Shown here: positions 49,121 through 57,713 of the stretch, piece by piece
Layout: the number at the start of each line of letters is the position of its first letter
How positions within the stretch are numbered: the stretch's first letter is position 1
Origin: Pimelobacter simplex
GTDB taxonomy: Bacteria > Actinomycetota > Actinomycetes > Propionibacteriales > Nocardioidaceae
DNA: 64,000 nucleotides
Reading direction: 5' to 3'
NCBI RefSeq assembly: GCF_024662235.1
Contig: NZ_CP096276.1
Coordinates: forward strand, 4,650,001 to 4,714,000
The notes under the pieces: generated by a model
What the model was told of the DNA's origin: nothing
The model's input: only the letters and a program-made list of their open reading frames with translations
Databases searched by the model: none
Translations under genes and position numbers: made by a program

Positions 49121-49953
49121 TGTCGACCACCGCCGCCGTCCTCACCTCGCTCGCGACCGCGGTCGCGGTCGCCGCCCTGCTCATGACCGCGACCGCCGTC
49201 GTCGCCCGCCGCCAGGGCCGCGTCGTGGTCGTCGACATCGCCTGGGGACTGGGCTTCGTGCTCATCGCCCTCGCCTGTGCCGTCGTCGCCGTGGCCTCCG
49301 GGTCCGGCGACGCCCTCCGCTCGGGGATCCTCGTCGTTCTCGTGACCGTGTGGGGGCTGCGGCTGGCGGAGCACGTCCGTCGCCGGAGCACGGGCCACAC
49401 CGACGAGGATCCCCGTTACGAGAAGGTCCTCGGCGGCCGCCTCCCCGACGTCGGCCTCGCGGTCGCCGTCCGCAAGGTGTTCGCCGTCCAGGGCCTCGCC
49501 CTCGCCGTGGTCGCGGCCCCGGTCGCCGTCGGCGTCGTCCTCGACGTCCGCTGGTGGCCGGTCGTGGTCGCCGGTGGCGTCGTGTGGGCGGTCGGCCTGG
49601 TCTTCGAGGCGGTCGGCGACGCCCAGCTCGCGGCGTACCGTGCGCAGCCGCGCGACCAACGCCCCCAGGTGCTCGACACCGGGCTGTGGGCGTGGACCCG
49701 GCACCCGAACTACTTCGGCGACGCCTGCGTGTGGTGGGGCCTGTGGCTGGCCGGCGGGCTCGCCTCGGGATGGGTCGTGGGGCTGGCGACGCTCGTCGCC
49801 CCGGTGGCCATGACCTACTTCCTCAGCGAGGCGACCGGGGCCCGGCTGCTGGAGCGGACGATGATGGAACGGCCGGGCTACCCGGCGTACGCGCGGCGCA
49901 CGGCGCGGTTCTTCCCCCGGCCGCCGCGTGGGGGGCACCGGGCCAGGTCCTAG
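49120..49953 (+). CDS. DUF1295 membrane protein, steroid-reductase-like (277 aa)
   Basis: Integral membrane protein of the DUF1295/steroid 5-alpha-reductase-like superfamily, as Rv0446c next to sigK. About seven helices; conserved end RHPNYFGDACVWWGLWLAGG and ERPGYPAYARRTARFFP. The family uses NADPH for lipid double-bond reduction or is isoprenyl-cysteine-methyltransferase-like. Start ATG 49120 overlaps the CFA stop (TGATG). It ends the sigK operon and may reduce the methylene intermediate made by the CFA enzyme. Confidence 0.9.
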   Translation: MSTTAAVLTSLATAVAVAALLMTATAVVARRQGRVVVVDIAWGLGFVLIALACAVVAVASGSGDALRSGILVVLVTVWGLRLAEHVRRRSTGHTDEDPRYEKVLGGRLPDVGLAVAVRKVFAVQGLALAVVAAPVAVGVVLDVRWWPVVVAGGVVWAVGLVFEAVGDAQLAAYRAQPRDQRPQVLDTGLWAWTRHPNYFGDACVWWGLWLAGGLASGWVVGLATLVAPVAMTYFLSEATGARLLERTMMERPGYPAYARRTARFFPRPPRGGHRARS

Positions 49954-49956
49954 GGT
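49951..49956 (+). promoter_or_regulatory. -10 element TAGGGT, leaderless tyrosine phosphatase gene
   Basis: TAGGGT is followed by TTGCTC and GTG 49963, exactly six bases. The box overlaps the stop codon of the DUF1295 gene, so the phosphatase has its own start although it follows the sigK operon by nine bases. Confidence 0.55.
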
Positions 49957-49962
49957 TTGCTC

Positions 49963-50724
49963 GTGAACACGGACGAGGAGTACCTGCGCCTGGCATCGGC
50001 CGACAACTTCCGCGACGTCGCGGGCTCCGGCTACGCCACCACCGACGGGAGCCGGCTGCGCACCGGCGTGTTCTACCGCTCCAACGACCTGCGCCTGACC
50101 GACGACGACCACGGCCGGCTCGGCGCGATCGGGCTGCGCGCCGTGATCGACCTCCGCTCGCCCACCGAGGTCGACCTCCACCCCGACCCGGACGTCCCCG
50201 GCGCCGAGGCCCTGCACTTCGATGCCATCGGCATCCCGATGGAGCGGATGTCGGGCCTCCAGCGCCGCGAGGACGCGGTCGCGCTGATGGACGACGTCTA
50301 CCGCACCTTCGTCACCGAGGACCGCTCCCGTACGGCGTTCGGCGGCGTCCTGCGCCAACTCGCCGTCGGCGGCCCCCAGCTCTTCCACTGCTCGGCCGGC
50401 AAGGACCGCACCGGCTGGGTCTCGGCCCTGCTGCTCCACATCGCCGGCGTCGACGACCCGACGATCGAGTCCGACTACCTGCTCACCAACGCCCGCAGCG
50501 CCGCGAGCCGGGCCCGGGTGGAGGCGGAGATCGCCACCCACCTGGGCCCGGACTCGGTCGCCGTCTACGAGCCGACGCTCGTCGTCGCCACCGAGTACCT
50601 CGACGCCGCCTGGACGGCGGTCGACCGGCACTTCGGCGACCGGACGTCGTACCTGCGGGACGGGCTGGGGCTCGACAACGACGTGCTCGGTGAGCTGCGG
50701 GCGATGCTGCGGGTCACTCCGTAG
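49963..50724 (+). CDS. Protein-tyrosine/lipid phosphatase (PTP-like, 253 aa)
   Basis: Dual-specificity-like phosphatase with the C-x5-R loop HCSAGKDRTGW (Cys ~145) and the N-terminal ASADNFRDVAGSGY signature of the Y_phosphatase3 (PtpB-like) family. The C-terminus is helical. In mycobacteria PtpB-type enzymes act on phosphotyrosine and phosphoinositides. The leaderless -10 box supports GTG 49963. The last 11 bases overlap the convergent metallo-hydrolase gene. Confidence 0.9.
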   Translation: MNTDEEYLRLASADNFRDVAGSGYATTDGSRLRTGVFYRSNDLRLTDDDHGRLGAIGLRAVIDLRSPTEVDLHPDPDVPGAEALHFDAIGIPMERMSGLQRREDAVALMDDVYRTFVTEDRSRTAFGGVLRQLAVGGPQLFHCSAGKDRTGWVSALLLHIAGVDDPTIESDYLLTNARSAASRARVEAEIATHLGPDSVAVYEPTLVVATEYLDAAWTAVDRHFGDRTSYLRDGLGLDNDVLGELRAMLRVTP

Positions 50725-51331
50725 CGTCGAGCAGGACCTGCTCCGCGGCGATGGTGGTGTCGTCGCCGTGCCCGGTGTGGACGACCGTCTCGCCGGGCAG
50801 CGAGAACAGCTTCACCCGGATCGACGACTCCAGCGTGGGCCGGTCGCTGTAGGAGCGACCGGTCGCGCCGGGGCCACCGTGGAACAGGGTGTCGCCGGTG
50901 AACACGCAGCCCAGGTCGGGGGCGTAGAGGCACACCGCGCCCGGAGCGTGGCCGGGCGTGTGGATCACCTGCAACGTCGTCCCGGCCACCTCCAGCGTCT
51001 GACCGTCGGACAGGTCGACGTCCCACAGGTGGTCGGTGTGGGTCAGCTCCCACAACGGCTTGTCGTCGGGGTGCAGCAGGATCGGCGCGACCGTGGCCTC
51101 CCGCAACGCCGGGGCCACGCGGACGTGGTCGTCGTGGGCGTGGGTGCAGATGATCGCCTTGACCTTGCGGCCGCCGACCACCTTCAAGATGTCCTCGACG
51201 TCGTGGGGGGCGTCGATGACCACGCACTCGGCGTCGTCCCCGACGACCCACACGTTGTTGTCAACGTCGAAGGTCTCGCCGTCCAGGCTGAAGGTGCCGC
51301 TGGTGACGGCGTGGTCCACTCGAGCAGCCAT
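50714..51331 (-). CDS. MBL-fold metallo-hydrolase, MscR partner (205 aa)
   Basis: Metallo-beta-lactamase fold hydrolase with the metal motif CTHAHDDHVRV, then HTPGHAPGAVCLY, FTGDTLFHGGPGAT and HTGHGDDTTI, all ligands present. Such proteins occur directly after mscR in actinobacteria and are thought to hydrolyse S-formylmycothiol. It overlaps mscR by one base (TGATG-type), which supports that role. Confidence 0.88.
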   Translation of the reverse strand: MAARVDHAVTSGTFSLDGETFDVDNNVWVVGDDAECVVIDAPHDVEDILKVVGGRKVKAIICTHAHDDHVRVAPALREATVAPILLHPDDKPLWELTHTDHLWDVDLSDGQTLEVAGTTLQVIHTPGHAPGAVCLYAPDLGCVFTGDTLFHGGPGATGRSYSDRPTLESSIRVKLFSLPGETVVHTGHGDDTTIAAEQVLLDATE

Positions 51332-52446
51332 CAGATGATCACGACCGAGCGCAGCACGTCACCGTGGTGCATCTTGGCGAACGCGGCCTCGATGTCGTCG
51401 ATCCCGATCTCCTCGGTCACGAACGCGTCCAGGTCGAGCCGGCCCTGCTGGTACAGGTCGACCAGCATCGGGAAGTCCCGGCTCGGCAGGCAGTCGCCGT
51501 ACCAAGAGGACTTGAGCGCGCCACCACGTCCGAAGACGTCGATCAGCGGGATCTCCGGCACGGTCATGTCGGGGGTCGGTACGCCGACCAGGACCACGGT
51601 GCCGGCCAGGTCACGGGCGTAGAACGCCTGCTTCCACGTCTCGGGACGACCGACCGCCTCGACCACCACGTCGGCACCGTCGGCACCCTCGTAGGTCTCC
51701 GCGCAGATCCGCTTGATCTCCTCGACCGGGTCGACCTTGCTGGAGTCGACCGTGTGGGTCGCCCCCATCTCCTTGGCCTTCTCCAGCTTCTTCGCGTCGA
51801 TGTCGACCGCGATGATCGGCGAGGCCCCCGCGAGCGCGGCACCCGCGATCGCGGCCACCCCGACACCACCGCAGCCGATCACCGCGATGGACTTGCCGCG
51901 GGTGATCGCACCGGTGTTGATCGCGGCACCGATACCGGCCATCACGCCACAACCCAGCAGACCGACCGCGGCGGGGCGGGCGGAAGCGTCGACCTTGGTG
52001 CACTGACCCGCCGCGACCAGGGTCTTCTCGGCGAACGCACCGATCCCCAGCGCCGGCGAAAGCTCGGTGCCGGCATCGGGTCCGTCGGCGAGCGTCATCT
52101 TCTGCTTGGCGTTGTGGGTCGCGAAGCAGTACTGCGCCTCACCGCGCTTGCACGCCCGGCACTGACCGCACACCGCACGCCAGTTCAGCACGACGAAGTC
52201 ACCCGGCGCGACACCGGTCACGTCCGGTCCGACGGCCTCGACCACACCCGAGGCCTCGTGCCCGAGCAGGAACGGGAACTCGTCGTTGATCCCACCCTCG
52301 CGGTAGTGCAGGTCGGTGTGGCACACCCCGCAGGACAAGACCTTGACCACCGCCTCACCCGGGCCCGGGTCCGGAACGTTGATCGTCACGACCTCGACCG
52401 GCGCGCCCTTGGCGCGAGCGATGACGGCCTTCACCTGCTGACTCAT
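51331..52446 (-). CDS. mscR: S-(hydroxymethyl)mycothiol dehydrogenase (371 aa)
   Basis: Zinc alcohol dehydrogenase that oxidises the formaldehyde-mycothiol adduct. Seen: catalytic Zn site [14 protein letters not shown] with [12 protein letters not shown], structural Zn cysteines [15 protein letters not shown], and the NAD site [20 protein letters not shown]. The sequence is typical of MscR/AdhE2. It implies mycothiol chemistry. GAGGGAG lies before the ATG. It starts only 18 bases downstream of the reductase gene, so it may be co-transcribed with the lyase/reductase unit, fitting a formaldehyde-releasing P450. Confidence 0.94.
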   Translation of the reverse strand: MSQQVKAVIARAKGAPVEVVTINVPDPGPGEAVVKVLSCGVCHTDLHYREGGINDEFPFLLGHEASGVVEAVGPDVTGVAPGDFVVLNWRAVCGQCRACKRGEAQYCFATHNAKQKMTLADGPDAGTELSPALGIGAFAEKTLVAAGQCTKVDASARPAAVGLLGCGVMAGIGAAINTGAITRGKSIAVIGCGGVGVAAIAGAALAGASPIIAVDIDAKKLEKAKEMGATHTVDSSKVDPVEEIKRICAETYEGADGADVVVEAVGRPETWKQAFYARDLAGTVVLVGVPTPDMTVPEIPLIDVFGRGGALKSSWYGDCLPSRDFPMLVDLYQQGRLDLDAFVTEEIGIDDIEAAFAKMHHGDVLRSVVII

Positions 52447-52464
52447 CTGTGGTTGCTCCCTCTC

Positions 52465-53409
52465 TCAGAGATCCAGAACGATCCGTGTCCCGCGGCAGCG
52501 CGACACGCACGGCATGACCATCTCACCACTCGCCCGTTCGTCGTCACTGAGGACGTGGTCGCGGTGGTCCGGCTCGCCCTCCAGGACGACGGTCTCGCAG
52601 GTGCCGCACACGCCTTCCTGGCACGAGCTGAGCACCCGGATGCCGGCGTCGGTGAGCGCCTCCAGCATGGTCTGGTCGGCGGCCACGGGGATCTCGGTGC
52701 CGTCGGCGATCTCGACGACGAACGCGTGGTCCCCCTCCCGTACGGCGTCGCCCGCGCCGGTGAACCGCTCCAGGACCAGGCGGGCGCCGGGACGTGCCTC
52801 GGCGTACTCCTCCAGGGCGGTGAGCAGGGGCGTCGGGCCGCAGGCGTAGATGTCCGCGGCCGCGCCGCCGAGGCCGTCGAGGGTGGCGGCGAGGTCGATC
52901 GGGCCGCCGTTGGTGTCGACGTGGCGGACCACGCGGTCGCCGTACGACGACAGCTCGTCGACGTACGCCGCCGCGGCCTCGCTGCGCGCGAGGTGCAGCA
53001 GCCGCCAGTCGGCGCCGGCTGCCGCGGCCGCCGCGGCCATCGGGAGGATCGGGGTGACGCCGATGCCGCCGGAGACGAGCACGATCGGGCGGGTGCCGAC
53101 GACGAGCTCGAAGTTGTTGCGCGGCGCCGAGGTCACCAGCTCGTCCCCGACGGCGAGGGCGTGGTGCACGTGGCGCGAGCCGCCGCGGCCGGCCGCCTCC
53201 TCCAGCACCGCGATCCGCCAGGTGGCGTCGCCGGGGGCCGAGCACAGCGAGTAGGAGCGGACCAGGTCGGGCGCCAGGACGAGGTCGACGTGGGCGCCCG
53301 GCGTCCAGCCCGGCAGCGGCGTGCCGTTGACCGGGGCGAGGACGAGCTCACGGACGCGCTCGGCGACCTGGCGGGCCGCGGTGACGCGCACCCGGACGTC
53401 GCCGGTCAC
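52465..53409 (-). CDS. Phthalate-dioxygenase-type reductase (FMN/FAD - NAD - [2Fe-2S], 314 aa)
   Basis: Single-chain electron donor of the PDR/VanB class: flavin site VRSYSLCSAPGD, NAD site ILVSGGIGVTPILPMAA-like (VLVSGGIGVTPI), CGPTPLLTALEE, then a C-terminal ferredoxin with CQEGVCGTC and MPCVSRC cysteines. It would feed a Rieske oxygenase or a P450; no Rieske gene is present, while a P450 is the next neighbour but one, so the P450 is its likely partner. GTG 53409 overlaps the lyase stop (GTGA). Confidence 0.9.
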   Translation of the reverse strand: MTGDVRVRVTAARQVAERVRELVLAPVNGTPLPGWTPGAHVDLVLAPDLVRSYSLCSAPGDATWRIAVLEEAAGRGGSRHVHHALAVGDELVTSAPRNNFELVVGTRPIVLVSGGIGVTPILPMAAAAAAAGADWRLLHLARSEAAAAYVDELSSYGDRVVRHVDTNGGPIDLAATLDGLGGAAADIYACGPTPLLTALEEYAEARPGARLVLERFTGAGDAVREGDHAFVVEIADGTEIPVAADQTMLEALTDAGIRVLSSCQEGVCGTCETVVLEGEPDHRDHVLSDDERASGEMVMPCVSRCRGTRIVLDL

Positions 53410-55061
53410 GAGAGTCCCTCGACGGTCGCGACGACGGTGCCGGAGCGGACGAGCTCGACCGCGCGGCGCAGCCACGGGTAGAGCACGCGGTCCTGGGTGA
53501 GGTGGGTGACCGACTGGCCCTGCTCGTCGGACGACGACCGCACGAGCGCGCGCACCGCGCGGCTGGACGGCGCCAGGCCGTCCTCGGTGACCTCGTCCTG
53601 GAGGATCCGCAGGTCGAGCGCCTGGGCCGCCATGAGCAGCTCGATCGCGACGACGGCCTCGATGTTGGCGACGACCTGGCGGGCGTGCCGACCGGCGTTG
53701 TTGGCCATCGAGACGTGGTCCTCCTGGTTGGCACAGGTGGGGATCGAGTCGACGGAGTCGGGGTGCGCGAGCGTCTTGCAGTCGGAGACCAGCGCCGCGG
53801 CGAGGTACTGCGGGAGCATGTAGCCGCAGTCCATGCCGACCTGCTCGCTGTTGACGAGCATGTCCGGCAGGCCGCGGTTGAGCGTGCCGTCGTCCATCCG
53901 GAACAGCCGCCGCTCGGTGATGTTGCCGATCTCGGTGACGGCGATGCTGAGGAAGTCCGCGGCGAACGCCATGTACTCCGCGTGGAAGTTGCCGCCGGAG
54001 ACCGCCTTGAGGGGGCGCGGCAGCGCCGGGAAGATCAGCGGGTTGTCGGTGGCGGCGTTCATCTCGTTCTCGACGAGGCCCGAGACGAAGCGCAGCGTGT
54101 CGATGATCGGGCCGAGCACCTGGGGGACGCAGCGCAGCGAGTAGGCGTCCTGCGGGGGCTGCCGGACCGGGTCGTGGTCGCGGTCGCCGTCGGTCAGCGT
54201 GGCGCCCTCCAGCAGGCCGCGGATCCGGGCGGCGACCTCGATCTGGCCGGCCTGGCCGCGGGCCTCGTGCAGCTCGGCGATGAACGCGTCTCCGAAGCCC
54301 TTGAGCGCCTCGATCGACATCGCGGCGGTGATGATGTTGGTGTCGAGCAAGGTCTGCGCGTCGTGCAGGGCGAGCGCCACCTGGGCGCACGAGAACGACG
54401 TCCCGTTGAGCAGCGCGAGGCCCTCCTTGGCGGCGAGCGCGATCCGGTCCAGGCCGGCGGCGGCCATCGCCTCCGCCCCCGGTACGACGCGCCCGTCGGC
54501 GAGCACCTCACCGGAGTTCCGCACGTCCTCCTCGGCGCTCTCGCGCCCCTCGACGCCGCGCGTCATGACGAGGGCGAGGTGGGCGAGCGGGATCAGGTCG
54601 CCGGAGGCGCCGAGCGAGCCGTACTCCGGGATCGCCGGGTGCACGCCCGCGTTGAGCATGTCGACGACGAGCCGGGCCACCTCGGGCCGGACGCCGGAGT
54701 GCCCGGAGAGCAGGCTGACCGCGCGGATGAGCATGGTCGCGCGGACGAGCTCGGTGTCGACGTACCGGCCGATGCCGGAGGCGTTGCTCAGCACCAGGCG
54801 GCGGGAGAGCTCGGCGGCGTCGGCCGGGTCCGCGAACGCCTGGCGTCCGGCCAGCGAGCCGAAGCCGGTGTTGATCGAGTAGATCGGGCGCTCCAGGCCC
54901 GCCGACTCGACCCACTCCTGGCTCGCCCGCAGCCGGTCGGCGACGGCGTCGTCCAGCTCGACGCGCGCGCCGTGGCGGGCGACCGCGACGAGGTCGGTCA
55001 GGGAGAGCCGGGCGCTGCCGAGGACGACGACGCGGTCGCCGGCGGTGGAGGTCTGCGTCAT
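53406..55061 (-). CDS. MIO-type aromatic amino acid/histidine ammonia-lyase (551 aa)
   Basis: HAL/PAL family enzyme. The MIO-forming Ala-Ser-Gly is in GSLGASGDLIPLAHLAL, the active-site Tyr in YSINTGFGSLAGRQAF, and the helical core motif MDCGYMLPQYLAAAL. The selectivity position usually His in HAL and TAL is Asn here (VLSNASGIG), so histidine specificity should not be assumed. Deamination of Phe/Tyr or a derivative to a cinnamate would suit the CYP199-like P450 next to it. ATG 55061. It is divergent from the P450 with a GGAAC-N7-GTTCC dyad between. Confidence 0.85.
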   Translation of the reverse strand: MTQTSTAGDRVVVLGSARLSLTDLVAVARHGARVELDDAVADRLRASQEWVESAGLERPIYSINTGFGSLAGRQAFADPADAAELSRRLVLSNASGIGRYVDTELVRATMLIRAVSLLSGHSGVRPEVARLVVDMLNAGVHPAIPEYGSLGASGDLIPLAHLALVMTRGVEGRESAEEDVRNSGEVLADGRVVPGAEAMAAAGLDRIALAAKEGLALLNGTSFSCAQVALALHDAQTLLDTNIITAAMSIEALKGFGDAFIAELHEARGQAGQIEVAARIRGLLEGATLTDGDRDHDPVRQPPQDAYSLRCVPQVLGPIIDTLRFVSGLVENEMNAATDNPLIFPALPRPLKAVSGGNFHAEYMAFAADFLSIAVTEIGNITERRLFRMDDGTLNRGLPDMLVNSEQVGMDCGYMLPQYLAAALVSDCKTLAHPDSVDSIPTCANQEDHVSMANNAGRHARQVVANIEAVVAIELLMAAQALDLRILQDEVTEDGLAPSSRAVRALVRSSSDEQGQSVTHLTQDRVLYPWLRRAVELVRSGTVVATVEGLS

Positions 55062-55116
55062 GGGCCCATCGTCGGGAAGCGCGCAAGGCCCCGGCAATAT
55101 TCATTCTCATGGGGCG

Positions 55117-55133
55117 GGAACCTCCGTTGTTCC
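55117..55133. promoter_or_regulatory. Dyad GGAAC-N7-GTTCC in lyase/P450 divergent promoter
   Basis: Five-base arms in the 101-base divergent gap. GTTCC/GGAAC half-sites recur in the operator before the ABC transporter operon (61432-61459), downstream of the IclR gene, though in reversed order. IclR control is a guess. Confidence 0.35.
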
Positions 55134-55150
55134 ACCCCTCCGGGCGCTCC

Positions 55151-55156
55151 TAGCGT
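55151..55156 (+). promoter_or_regulatory. -10 element TAGCGT, leaderless P450 gene
   Basis: TAGCGT, six bases, ATG 55163. No Shine-Dalgarno sequence. Same spacing as the other leaderless genes in the window. Confidence 0.5.
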
Positions 55157-55162
55157 CCCGCC

Positions 55163-56341
55163 ATGCACCTTGCCGACGACCCGTACGACGACGCGAACCT
55201 CACCGACCCGTACCCGCTCTTCCAGCGGATGCGCGAGGCCGGGCCGGCCGTCTGGCTCGACAAGTACGACGTCGCCGCGTTCACCCGGTTCGCCGAGGTC
55301 CGCGAGATCCTCGTCGACCACGAGACGTTCATCTCCGGCGCGGGCGTGGGCCCGCGCAACTACCACCACCAGCCGCCGTGGCGGAAGCCCGGCATCCTCG
55401 ACTCCGACCCGCCGATGCACACGCCGTTGCGGGCCGCGATGGCCGACGTGATCAGCCCCCGCAACATGCGGCCGCTGCGCGCGGGCTTCCAGGAGTTCGC
55501 GACACCGCTGGTCGACCAGCTGCTCGACCTGCGCGAGTTCGACGCGATCACCGACCTCGCCGAGCTGTTCCCGATCCGGGTCTTCGGCGACGCGGTCGGC
55601 ATCCCGCGCGAGGGCCGCGCCGAGAACCTGCTCGCCCACGGCGCGATGAACTTCGCCCAGTTCGGGCCCGAGGACGCGCGCTACGAGCAGTACATGAAGG
55701 CCGGCGAGCACACCATCGAGTGGACGATGCAGAACTGCGCCCGCGAGAACCTCTCGCCCGACGGCCTCGGCGCCAAGATCTGGGCGCACGCCGACGCCGG
55801 CGCGATCGAGCCCGAGGAGGCTGCCGTCCTGGTGCGGGCGCTGCTCTCCGCAGGGCTCGACACGACCGTGATCGCCATCGGCAACACCCTCGGCTGCCTG
55901 GTCGCGAACCCCGACCAGTGGGACCTCGTGCACGCCACCCCGCGGCTGACCAAGTTCGCCATCGACGAGGCGCTGCGCTTCGACTCGCCCTTCCAGTCGT
56001 TCTTCCGGACCACCGCGCGCGACGTCGAGATCGGCGGCGTCACGCTGCCCGAGGACAGCAAGCTCATCGTCTTCCCCGGCGCCGCCAACCGCGACGTCGA
56101 CCGCTTCGGGCCGGACGCCGACCAGTACCGCATCGAGCGCGAGGCCGGCGGTCACCTGACCTTCGGCATGGGCATCCACCAGTGCGTCGGGCAGCCCGTC
56201 TCGCGGCTGGAGATGGAGGTCCTCTTCGGCGAGCTCGCCCGGCGGGTGCGCTCGATCGAGCCGGCCGGCGAGCCCGTCCCGTTCCTGCACAACACACTGC
56301 GCGGGCTCAGCTCGCTGCCCGTGCGTATCGTGCCCGCGTGA
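55163..56341 (+). CDS. Cytochrome P450, CYP199-like (392 aa)
   Basis: Soluble P450 with the I-helix LLSAGLDTTVIAIGNTL (acid-alcohol pair D-T), ExxR as DEALRF and the heme loop FGMGIHQCVGQPVSRLEMEV (Cys ~340). The whole pattern (YPLFQRMREAGPAVWLDKYD; FFRTTARDVEIGG; NTLRGLSSLPVRI end) closely resembles CYP199A enzymes, which oxidise or O-demethylate para-substituted benzoic and cinnamic acids. No ferredoxin gene is next to it; a PDR-type reductase is two genes away on the other strand. The stop overlaps the next start (GTGA). Confidence 0.93.
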   Translation: MHLADDPYDDANLTDPYPLFQRMREAGPAVWLDKYDVAAFTRFAEVREILVDHETFISGAGVGPRNYHHQPPWRKPGILDSDPPMHTPLRAAMADVISPRNMRPLRAGFQEFATPLVDQLLDLREFDAITDLAELFPIRVFGDAVGIPREGRAENLLAHGAMNFAQFGPEDARYEQYMKAGEHTIEWTMQNCARENLSPDGLGAKIWAHADAGAIEPEEAAVLVRALLSAGLDTTVIAIGNTLGCLVANPDQWDLVHATPRLTKFAIDEALRFDSPFQSFFRTTARDVEIGGVTLPEDSKLIVFPGAANRDVDRFGPDADQYRIEREAGGHLTFGMGIHQCVGQPVSRLEMEVLFGELARRVRSIEPAGEPVPFLHNTLRGLSSLPVRIVPA

Positions 56342-57708
56342 GCACCTCAGCCTTCGTCACCGCCCTGACCGACGAGCTCGGGGGGCGCTGCCGGGTCATC
56401 ACGGACGCCGACCTGCTGACGTCGTACCGGCAGGACATGGCGACGGTCGTTCCGGGCGGGATGCCCGCGGCCGCCGTGCTGCCGCGGACGACCGCCGACG
56501 TGTCGGCGGCCCTGCGCCTGGCGTCGGAGCACCGGGTGCCCGTCGTACCGCGGGGCGCCGGGACCAGCCTGGCCGGCGGCGCCAGCGCCGTCGACGGCTG
56601 CCTCGTGCTGTCGACCGAGGCGATGACGACCATCCGCGCGCTCGACCCCCTCGACCGCACCGCCGTGGTCGAGGCCGGCGTCGTCAACGCGCACCTCGAC
56701 CGCGCCGCCGCCGAGCACGGGCTGATGTACGCGCCCGACCCGTCGAGCTTCGAGATCTCCACGATCGGGGGCAATGTCGCCACCAACGCCGGCGGCCTGC
56801 GCTGCGTGAAGTACGGCGTCACCCGCCAGTCGGTGCTCGGCCTCGAGGTCGTCCTGCCCGACGGCCGCATCGTCGAGACCGGCGCGGCCACCACCAAGAA
56901 CGTCGCCGGGTACGACCTCACCGGCCTGCTGGTCGGCTCCGAGGGGACGCTCGCCGTCATCACCGCCGCCACGGTGCGCCTGCACCGACGGCCCGTCGTA
57001 CCGCCGACGACGATCGTCGCCGCCTTCGACGCCCTCGACGCCGCCGGAGCGGCCGTCGCCCGGATCGTGGCGACGGGCCCCGAGGTGCTGCTCATGGAGC
57101 TCCTCGACGGGACGACGCTGCGCTCGATCGACACCTGGAAGCGGATGGGCCTGTCCGGGATCGAGGCGATGCTCGTCGTCCAGGTCGACGGCCGGATCCC
57201 CGCGGACGCCGAGCTCGTCGCCGAGCTCTGCGCCGGCGCGGTCGACGAGCCCGCCGTCTCGACCGACCCGGCCGAGGCCGACGAGCTGCTCGCCATCCGC
57301 CGCCTCGCCTATCCCGCCGCCGAGCGCCTGGGCCAGTGCCTGGTCGAGGACGTCGGCGTCCCGGTCTCGCGGCTGCCCGAGATGATCCGCCGGGTCGAGG
57401 CCGCCGCGGCCCGCCACGGTGTCACGGTGCTCACCGTCGCCCACGCCGGCGACGGCAACCTGCACCCCACGTTCGTCTTCGACCACGGCGAGACGGGGAT
57501 CCCCGCGCCCGTGGCCGCGGCGGCCGACGAGGTGTTCGCAGCCGCCCTCGAGCTCGGCGGGACCATCACCGGCGAGCACGGTGTCGGCGTCCTCAAGCGG
57601 GACTGGCTGGAGCGCCAGGTCGGCCCCGACGCGATGGCGCTCCAGCGCGCGGTCAAGGCGGCGTTCGACCCGCTGGGGCTGATGAACCCCGGCAAGGTGC
57701 TCGCCTGA
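56338..57708 (+). CDS. FAD-linked oxidase, GlcD/D-lactate dehydrogenase-like (456 aa)
   Basis: VAO/PCMH-type flavoprotein: FAD site VVPRGAGTSLAGGA, ISTIGGNVATNAGG, GLLVGSEGTLAVITAATVRL and the C-terminal AHAGDGNLHPTF with its metal/substrate histidines; GEHGVGVLKRDWL. It oxidises D-2-hydroxy acids. Co-transcribed with the P450 (GTGA overlap), which suggests it handles an aryl 2-hydroxy acid or side-chain product. GTG 56338 is the start; the frame is open further upstream but lies inside the P450 gene. Confidence 0.92.
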   Translation: MSTSAFVTALTDELGGRCRVITDADLLTSYRQDMATVVPGGMPAAAVLPRTTADVSAALRLASEHRVPVVPRGAGTSLAGGASAVDGCLVLSTEAMTTIRALDPLDRTAVVEAGVVNAHLDRAAAEHGLMYAPDPSSFEISTIGGNVATNAGGLRCVKYGVTRQSVLGLEVVLPDGRIVETGAATTKNVAGYDLTGLLVGSEGTLAVITAATVRLHRRPVVPPTTIVAAFDALDAAGAAVARIVATGPEVLLMELLDGTTLRSIDTWKRMGLSGIEAMLVVQVDGRIPADAELVAELCAGAVDEPAVSTDPAEADELLAIRRLAYPAAERLGQCLVEDVGVPVSRLPEMIRRVEAAAARHGVTVLTVAHAGDGNLHPTFVFDHGETGIPAPVAAAADEVFAAALELGGTITGEHGVGVLKRDWLERQVGPDAMALQRAVKAAFDPLGLMNPGKVLA

Positions 57709-57713
57709 GGTCC

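Noticed and set aside
53406..55061. Calling the lyase HutH of a histidine-utilisation operon
   Set aside because: No urocanase, imidazolonepropionase or formiminoglutamase genes are nearby, and the selectivity residue differs from HAL.
55045..57708. A fused P450-region/FAD oxidase protein of 887 residues
   Set aside because: The upstream part is a shifted frame of the P450 gene without P450 motifs. GTG 56338 with GTGA overlap is the start of the FAD oxidase.
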